Origin: Breviolum minutum Mf 1.05b.01
Taxonomy: Eukaryota; Sar; Dinophyceae; Suessiales; Symbiodiniaceae
Reading direction: 5' to 3'
Assembly (NCBI GenBank): GCA_000507305.1
Contig: DF239787.1
Location: 62,001 to 126,000 of the forward strand
Length of the DNA stretch: 64,000 nucleotides
Part shown: positions 57,430-64,000 of the stretch, in pieces
Numbering within the stretch: the first letter of the stretch is position 1
How the letters are laid out: each line of letters starts with the position of its first letter
Position numbers and translations under genes: made by a program
Notes under the pieces: model-generated
The model's input: only the letters and a program-made list of their open reading frames with translations
Database searches by the model: none
Told to the model about the DNA's origin: nothing

Positions 57430-59424
57430 ATGGCTCTGCGCCTTGCAGACTTGGAATGTACCAGTGCCACCTTGAATGCCTGGTCACCTCTCCGTGAGCA
57501 CGCCAGCGCTACCGTGGAACTTTGGGAAATGAATCTGCTGCATGAGCCTCCGCCAGAAGTGGAAGAACTCTCATGGCATTTGATTGATATGCACCGAGTG
57601 AAATCCGATGAACTTTATCTACATTTCTGGGCAGATCGAGAGGATCCTGATCCTTGGCCTTTTCGTCATTATTGCATCCTGGGTCATGTCACCGCCTTCT
57701 ATGTGCTGGCTTGGGCCGCTAGTATGAGAGGCGATCGTACCCAAGCTGAGACATACTTGATAGAAGGGAATTCCATGCTGAGGATGGACGATCATGACCT
57801 GTTCGAGCACACTTCTTGGCCATTTACATCCTTCGATCTCCTTTCCAACTTGTTTTTCCTTCGCCGCGATTGGCCGTTTCAAGCTAAGCATTTGAAACCA
57901 GAACTTGGCCAGTGGATTCAGCAACGCTTACCGCTCATGTGGCCACCTTACTCTCCACCCTGCTGGCCACGATGTCCTGGGACAACTGCCACTGCAGGGA
58001 AAATTCCGCTGAAAGTGTGGTGGACGTCAAAAAATCCAGGTCCATTCGTGGACTTTGCCACTATCTTAGAAAACTGGATGAGTGATAGATATGAAATAGA
58101 GGTCTCGCACAATGCGTTGGCTGATCATTGTGTGTATGCACGTTACAAAGATTGGCTCTGCTCCAAAGACGCGCGATTCAGAGAAGTGATGGAAGAGGAG
58201 AGGATCATGAAGCAGATATCCCAGGCGGACTGTGGAGAGACGCGTGGACAGTGGTGTGGTTTGCGGGAATTGCATGAGGACTTCGATGTGAAGGTGCTTC
58301 ATTTTCAATCCTTGTTCCCAGAGTTGAAAGAAGTGGATTTGTTTGCATGTGGTCATCCCCTTTACTGGTGCCGTTTGGTGGCTGGGTTCGGAGCACCCAT
58401 TCTGGGAATTTGGGACATGACACATCACTTCGGAGTTCCAGATGACTTGCAGGAAAGCTGGACATCTGAATTTTTGGATCTTTTCCAGGACAGGCGAAAC
58501 CTCTTGGTGGCAATGTCTGCATACCACAGTTTTCAAGTTCGATGGCTCTTAGGCTTACACGTGCCATACTTTCAGCCAGTGACACCTGATGTGTCATTAC
58601 AAGCGAGGTACAGTCCTCGTCCTAATCAGGTCTTGGTGAGCAAATTTCAAACTCCTTACGACGTCGAACTCCTGCACCGCTTTGCAAACGAAGCCATGTC
58701 ACACGAGGCGGGTTTTCCACATTTTCCTTTTCATTTCATTGCTTGGGATGATATGCCTTGTGGGAATGACTGCTCCAAAGCTGAACTTGGGCAATTCCGA
58801 GCCAGCGTGTTGTCAGCATATGATACGAGTCCTATGAAGCTGACTGAATTCTATGCCATGTCCATTCCTATTTGTATTTTTTCAGGTGGTTTGTGGCGGA
58901 CAGCCATGCGATGGGCCAAAGCAGATGCTAAGTCTGGAGGGCCCAACGCCACTCGACCCGGTCGCGAGTTTCGCGAGTTTCTGGCCGTCGAGCTGGAGGT
59001 TGAAGAACCGTCGCCGTCGTGGATTCGAAAGGCCTTGATGAAGGAGACAGAAAACATCGATTGGGAACAGCCATGGCATGTACACCCTGGATACCGTGAG
59101 CCATTTGAACGATCCGAACCGCCCTTCACAGACTTGCCGTACTCACCGTTTATGCCCAATCGTGGTGAGCTCATTACACCTGGTGCTGCCTTTTGGGCAC
59201 AATTGACAGACTGGGCCTTATTGCCACACCTGATTCGATATGAAAGCGTTCCACAACTTATAAATATTTTGTTGACAACATCATTGGAAGAACTTTTGGA
59301 GATCAGCCGTCAAATGGCAAGTCACTATGCCAAGCTCTTGGTGGCTTCCACGAACTTTTGGCGTGCACTCATCATGAGTTTGGTGGAACAAGATACGTCA
59401 ATGTGGAAGGCCAAAGATACCTAA
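57430..59424 (+). CDS. Uncharacterised 664-residue protein, glycosyltransferase-like (GT-B type) C-terminal half
   Basis: The only conventional gene in the window: 664 codons from ATG 57430 to TAA 59422-59424 with no repeat content. An in-frame TAG at 57388 bounds it upstream, and 57430 is the first in-frame ATG. The product is soluble, rich in Trp, Pro and His, with no signal peptide or membrane segment visible. Residues 1-170 look helical. From about 195 (KVWWTSKNPGPF) it alternates strand-like and loop segments. Around 305-330 there is DLFACGHPLYWCRLVAGFG. Near residues 455-480 the stretch SVLSAYDTSPMKLTEFYAMS followed by IPI resembles the nucleotide-sugar-binding end of GT-B glycosyltransferases, where a Glu-Tyr/Phe-x-x-x-x-x-Pro pattern is common. 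That family assignment is inference and no catalytic residue can be named. The frame runs uninterrupted over 2 kb, which suggests a retroposed or intron-poor copy. A TTTTTTCAG near 58875-58883 resembles an acceptor but lies inside the frame. A 5' exon ending upstream of 57430 cannot be excluded. Confidence 0.85.
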   Translation: MALRLADLECTSATLNAWSPLREHASATVELWEMNLLHEPPPEVEELSWHLIDMHRVKSDELYLHFWADREDPDPWPFRHYCILGHVTAFYVLAWAASMRGDRTQAETYLIEGNSMLRMDDHDLFEHTSWPFTSFDLLSNLFFLRRDWPFQAKHLKPELGQWIQQRLPLMWPPYSPPCWPRCPGTTATAGKIPLKVWWTSKNPGPFVDFATILENWMSDRYEIEVSHNALADHCVYARYKDWLCSKDARFREVMEEERIMKQISQADCGETRGQWCGLRELHEDFDVKVLHFQSLFPELKEVDLFACGHPLYWCRLVAGFGAPILGIWDMTHHFGVPDDLQESWTSEFLDLFQDRRNLLVAMSAYHSFQVRWLLGLHVPYFQPVTPDVSLQARYSPRPNQVLVSKFQTPYDVELLHRFANEAMSHEAGFPHFPFHFIAWDDMPCGNDCSKAELGQFRASVLSAYDTSPMKLTEFYAMSIPICIFSGGLWRTAMRWAKADAKSGGPNATRPGREFREFLAVELEVEEPSPSWIRKALMKETENIDWEQPWHVHPGYREPFERSEPPFTDLPYSPFMPNRGELITPGAAFWAQLTDWALLPHLIRYESVPQLINILLTTSLEELLEISRQMASHYAKLLVASTNFWRALIMSLVEQDTSMWKAKDT

Positions 59425-59779
59425 GTTGCAATGACATCTTGGGACACTGTAAGATCTAAAATGGTGCAGGTGGACGGCGGAAGCCGCATGTGAAGAGAGA
59501 CAAATTGATCTCCGTTTCCTCGACCTCAACGGATTTGGTGCAGCGTGAAGGTATCAAGGTGTGAGCTTCTGTCATGGGATCTTCAGAGCTTATGATCTTC
59601 ATATGCAGCGGTGTGGTAGAGTCAAAATGGATCAAAAAGGCTGGTATTGTGCACGGAGCTGAGTCATCTTGAGTCTTGCAAGTGCTTTGAGAGATGACAG
59701 ATTTGCAGATTCTTTTGGTGAATTGGGAGAATTGAGAGATTCTTTTTGTGAATGTGAATGAACTGAGCACATGTCTCGC

Positions 59780-59850
59780 CGAGGTGTTCAACTTTGGGTA
59801 CACGGGCCTCTTCTCGTTTTTGCATGGTGTGGGCCTCAAGTTGAGTCCTT
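59780..59850 (+). repeat. Solitary LD repeat relic
   Basis: Reads VFNFGYTGLFSFLHGVGL, an LD monomer running into an altered RS monomer. Confidence 0.6.
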
Positions 59851-60080
59851 CATGAGTTATCTGCTCCGTGTCCAACACATCAGAAATGGCAGTCGGATTG
59901 GGATCCTTGAGACTTGTAACTTTATACATTTCGTTACATATCATATCTTACTAATGATTATGAAATGCATTTGATTACATGCATATGTCATATGTGTGCG
60001 TGCAAATATACATTATAGAATGTACTCACAGACACGGTAATTTCCATGAAGCCAATATTGCTGAAAGGTTCAGGTTGGTG

Positions 60081-60110
60081 AGGTGTCGCATGGTGTCGCA
60101 TGGTGTCGCT
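60081..60110. repeat. 10-bp tandem repeat, three copies
   Basis: Three near-identical copies of tggtgtcgca in direct tandem. Confidence 0.9.
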
Positions 60111-60141
60111 GTGTTGCATGGAGAGTTCACGACTCCACGAC

Positions 60142-60205
60142 CAAGGCCTCGCTCGCTTGGGTTTGGCCACTTTGGCCTTGGGAACAACCAAGTCTGGCTC
60201 AGAGG
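60142..60205 (+). repeat. Solitary RS-FG repeat relic
   Basis: Reads GLARLGLATLALGTTKSGS: an RS monomer followed by an FG monomer, in the usual phase. Confidence 0.7.
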
Positions 60206-60220
60206 GTGTCCTTTCAAAAA

Positions 60221-60275
60221 GGAATCAGAATGAATCAGAATGAATCAGACGAAGTGACGGAAGTGACGCAGTGAC
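60221..60275. repeat. Two adjoining short tandem repeats
   Basis: Three 10-bp copies of tgaatcagaa (60221-60250) are followed by two copies of gaagtgacg and a partial third (60251-60275). Confidence 0.9.
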
Positions 60276-60481
60276 AAAGTGCACACAATTCCCAAAAAAA
60301 AACATAGCAGACTTTCAACGTCTGGGCCAATGCTGAGGCTGGGCTCTGTTGGCTTCTATAAACTCTCAGTCCCGTGACCCAGTCGCCCAGCGCCGGAGCC
60401 GATGGGAGTGGAGAAAGTCAGAAAGATGCGTAAACTTCGTCCACTTTCGACACTGAACACTTCTTTCCCAAGGTCCTGACC

Positions 60482-60543
60482 TACACACATTTAGGCTTGC
60501 TGCTGTCGGCAAGGAGCCCGGATCAGTCTGGACGAGCTGTAGG
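60482..60543 (+). repeat. Solitary LD-RS repeat relic
   Basis: Reads THLGLLLSARSPDQSGRA: LD tail, then an RS monomer with one altered region. Confidence 0.7.
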
Positions 60544-60738
60544 GAGATACTGTAGAGATCCGTTACGTACTCCATTGCAGTATATACATATTTTTGCGTA
60601 AAGAGATGCTGGCCCAGAGTCATGAACGAAAAGTCTTAGCTTATTGTGTGCTATTGTGGGTCTACTTCTGAAGTTCAAGTAGTTCAAATGTTCGAACAAA
60701 ACGCGTGTCTCCTTGCAACTGGAAGCTTCACTTGCATG

Positions 60739-60825
60739 GCAGGAGCTTCGGTCGCTCAGATAGCTCGCCCTCAGCGTTTGATTTCTCGGACCTGGGCTTT
60801 GGCTCATTCTTGAGAAGTTGTGGGG
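60739..60825 (+). repeat. Solitary RS-LD-RS repeat copy
   Basis: Reads RSFGRSDSSPSAFDFSDLGF followed by a third, partial RS monomer. Begins at CAGGAGCTT. Confidence 0.8.
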
Positions 60826-61578
60826 CTGCCTGGTTGAGCACACGGCAGGAATTGGCAAGACTTTGGGATCTGCGGCCACTCTAAAGCCACTGTATAGCCC
60901 GCAATTTGGTATTCTCTGACGTAGAGGCATGGTTTGAGGATGTTTGAAGGAACAATGGGATCCAAGCATAGATTCTTACCTTATAAAACTTATAATACGT
61001 ACATCATATCTCTGTTATTCTATGAAGGTAGCCCAGTGGAATAGCCCAATAACTTCTTTGCAGGCAGCGAGGATAAAATGATGTGGCTCAGCACATTGAA
61101 AAACCTTACACCTCAAGTTGTCAAGGTGCATGAATGGGTTCGGCGCTTTCCTCGTTTGGACTGTCACTTGGACTGCACTGGGTAATGGGGAGTCCGTACC
61201 AACATCCAGTAAACCATGATCACAATATACCATAATCCTCTTCGTTTTGTGGGATTATGTGAGACCCTAAGAATCCACACCACTTGTATCTGATTTTTGT
61301 AAATTTAGTGACGTCTTTTTGATGTCACCCCAACAACTATATTTCGATTCCGACAGGGGATACTGGAATACCATGGAATACCTATCTTAGGAAAGTCCAG
61401 GTTGGCTTTTTAATTCACTCGTTGCTCAACTCAACAATCATCCCGAAAAACCTTGGCCATCTGAGGGGCAGAATGGGATTCTTGGTGTCTGTCCGGCCAC
61501 CAAGCCTTGTCGCACGGGGTCGGACACAAGCAGACATTGTCATCATTGTCTACTGTCACGAGAGAGCTCGCTGTGCAG

Positions 61579-61644
61579 GTGTTCGATCTTACACACATTG
61601 GTTCTTCTTTGTCCGTTCGTAGCTTTGCACGGCTTGGCAGCAGC
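61579..61644 (+). repeat. Near-consensus solitary LD-RS unit
   Basis: Reads VFDLTHIGSSLS then VRSFARLGSS, 22 codons that match the inferred consensus better than most copies inside the arrays. It is preceded directly by GCAG and followed by unrelated DNA. Confidence 0.85.
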
Positions 61645-64000
61645 GGGGGAAGCCCAGCCTGAACGTGCATTCCATGGAGTTTCAGAGGAAGCTGTTGAAA
61701 GTGTTGCTGTTGGAGAGCAAAACTGCAGAATGCATATGGACAATCAATCCACAGAATCATCGAGCCGCATATCCGTTGTTTCCCACAAAAACCCAAACAT
61801 GAATGAGCCTTCACACGTATGCACATGCATGCACAAGTCATAACTATATCCAACTATATCACATCCAAGTATCCATGATTCAAGAGATATTTCAAGTATT
61901 TTACATCTTACATTGGCCTTTCACTGGATGCTTCCGAACACTCTGAGGTTTGAGTGCTGCCGGCACCATTCAAGCACCTAACACTGTGGCCTTCAGCCCT
62001 AACACGTGCGCTGCGACAGTGACGTCTCCGGATGATGTCTTCATCCTGTAAGATTTGTTCGCAGAATGGTAGCACCAGCGTAGCTTCTTCCAGTGTGGAG
62101 AGAAACCGAGTTGCCAATTGAACCCATTGTCAACTGCAGCTCATTGCTTGAGGATAGGCTGAGAATGAGAAATAGAAGAAAAGGTAAAACAAAATAAAAC
62201 AAAAACCGAGCCAAGCAGATTTGGGGTGAGGTACATGTACTACACCGGAACCGAGCTGCAGTTCTACATGGGAGGGAGCCAGGTCAGGAACTAAGCTTTT
62301 GCAGCAGAGATGTGAAAAAAATTGCCTCGCATCTGAAAAGGTGTTGGTCATGGACAACTCTGGTGGAAACCTCCACGGCACGTGGGTTGCCACAACGGCT
62401 GTGCAACTTGACAGAAAATAAGTCAAGCGTCCTATTTTTTGCATACATTTGTAGTTACTTAGATTGTGTCCCAGAGAAACGATGAGCTGAATTTTGAGCT
62501 GAAGCGACGCTGAAACCGCGTGGCTGCACAGGGTGGTCTCAGACCGGCGCTTGAAGAAGGACATCAAGCCGCTTCAGCGCAGTCTGAGAGATATTTGGAC
62601 CCAGCAGGCAGATAGCGAGAGTGTTGACAGTGGATTAGATGGACCATTTCAACAGTTCACCAGTTGAAAGAGATTTGATGAAATTTGCTTTCAACGCATC
62701 CAATAAAGGACATACTACAGATCTCATTTGTAATTTTGTATCATTTCACAGAGGGCAGCTGACTGGAGGAAAGATTAGTAGCTGGCATTTGGAATATGCG
62801 TAAAGCACTGCGTTTGACAAAGTCAAAAACGAAGAAGCAACGCACCAAGAGAGGATCCTGATTCTGCTAAACTACCAACCCCCCCATGCACCCTGTGACC
62901 TCAACGCAGGCGCCAGAGAGTGATACAGCCAGTGCTGATGTCACTGCTACCGCACCTGCGAAGGCGTTGGACTGCTGGAGCATCATGCATGAATCATTGT
63001 GCATACGGTGTCAGGAGACTGGGATACTTTATACATTTTTATGCTTTATTGTTGAAAAGGTACGCTCTAGAAATTTCCACAACTACCAAGCATAGTTGCA
63101 ATAAGTGCGATTTGTTGCAAGTATAAGCGATTCAGGTGTCCAGGGTACAGGTTGGAGTCCCTCAGATGAAGTTCCATGTCCCACTATCCCAGGGTGAAGA
63201 TGCTGGAGCCCTGTGGATGCTGCGGTTGCGACCTTGGGCTCCAACGCTCTGACATTTTCTGTCATGCAGGGGTCTACAGAATTATGAACCTGAAATTTTG
63301 TAACTAAGAATATACAGTACATGGTATATTTACTGTCTATATTATTTATTCACAAGACGTGTTGTATAAACTTGATTTCAGATGGATGAAACTGGATTAC
63401 TCTTTGGTAGTTTTCAAGCTCCCAAGTAGATTCTGAGGCAACTTCGACCGGTGTCATATTACTTCAAGAAAGGCAGCGAGTCGAAGTACATGCGATTCGG
63501 CTTTATCGGTTGGTGGCTCAGAAATACACAGGACAGACCAAGTGAGCATCGACATTGGCCAGGAAAAAAACAGATTGTAACATGATTTTGGCACCTTCAA
63601 TTGGGAACCTTTACATGCGCGGAGTGTTTAGAGTGTTTACTTGACAGGTTCGTAGTGCTTTTTCTAGCTTCAATTTATCGCATTGATCTTGGCACACAAG
63701 CTTTGTGCACCAGCCGCCGTGCTTAGCCGATGAGCTGGAGTCCGTGGTGCCACAGGTTGTCCGTCAGGGACGTTGGGGGCCTCAGGGCCAATCGTACATC
63801 AAAGAGACATGCATGTGCCAAACTTCCATTCTTCAGTGTTACTTAGTTACTTGATGTTTGGATATCTTTCATCAATGTTGAAATTAGTGATGATTGCTTG
63901 GGGAAAATCTTGTCTCAAGGAAGCAAGGAGCTTTCGAATCCCAAGACTGTGGCCTACTCTGTTTGGATCTCAGCACGGGAGACTAGAAAGTTTCTGCTTG

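Larger units (their letters stand above)
59425..64000. other. Right-hand region, no gene recognised
   Basis: About 4.6 kb without a supported gene. Contains solitary array units at 59780, 60142, 60482, 60739 and 61579, and small tandem repeats at 60081-60275. The remaining sequence, including 61650-64000, gives only short open frames without recognisable content. A minus-strand frame at 59456-59944 overlaps a repeat relic and lacks features of a protein. Confidence 0.55.

Noticed and set aside
59456-59944. 162-codon minus-strand open frame after the glycosyltransferase-like gene
   Set aside because: Overlaps a plus-strand repeat relic and has no recognisable motif, and its internal repeat comes from a small DNA duplication.

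Overview
The window looks like nuclear DNA of a dinoflagellate, possibly Symbiodiniaceae or a relative. This is inferred from its eukaryotic look, from one long intronless gene, and from very long arrays of a degenerate codon-phased repeat whose peptide form I believe I have seen in predicted dinoflagellate proteins (memory only, not checked). There are no operons, Shine-Dalgarno sites, insertion sequences, CRISPR arrays, rRNA or tRNA genes that I can recognise.

About 47 kb of the 64 kb is one repeat family in five blocks, all in the same orientation: about 1-12115 (continuing off the left edge), 15058-18990, 19495-23225, 24550-32130 and 34843-54165. The basic unit is 36 bp (12 codons). Three monomer classes share a tail like LGSxLS: LD (VLDFLHLGSSLS), RS (LRSFARLGSALS) and FG (VFGLSRLGSVLS). 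LD+RS gives a 72-bp unit. FG followed by two LD-RS pairs gives 180 bp, or 186 bp when FG carries two extra codons. In places the two forms alternate strictly (366 bp). Copies are strongly diverged in sequence but hardly at all in length. One plus-strand frame runs through each block (frame kept for about 11.4, 3.9, 3.7, 7.6 and 19.3 kb), with one single-base deletion seen near 680. Roughly 80 in-frame stops, mostly TGA, interrupt it, and every one I examined lies in the same codon column: the fifth codon of an RS or FG monomer. That pattern is the main discovery candidate here.

The gaps between blocks (12.1-15.06, 18.99-19.49, 23.2-24.55, 32.1-34.84 kb) and the right flank (54.2-64 kb) are mostly unrecognised sequence. 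They hold solitary decayed copies of the same unit, pentanucleotide microsatellite DNA (13.06-13.6 kb) and small tandem repeats.

The one conventional gene I can defend is a 664-codon open frame at 57430-59424 on the plus strand. It encodes a soluble, Trp-rich protein whose C-terminal half has the look of a GT-B-type glycosyltransferase. Nothing links it functionally to the arrays. Whether the arrays are translated, are decayed giant genes, or are satellite DNA with a length constraint cannot be settled from the sequence alone.
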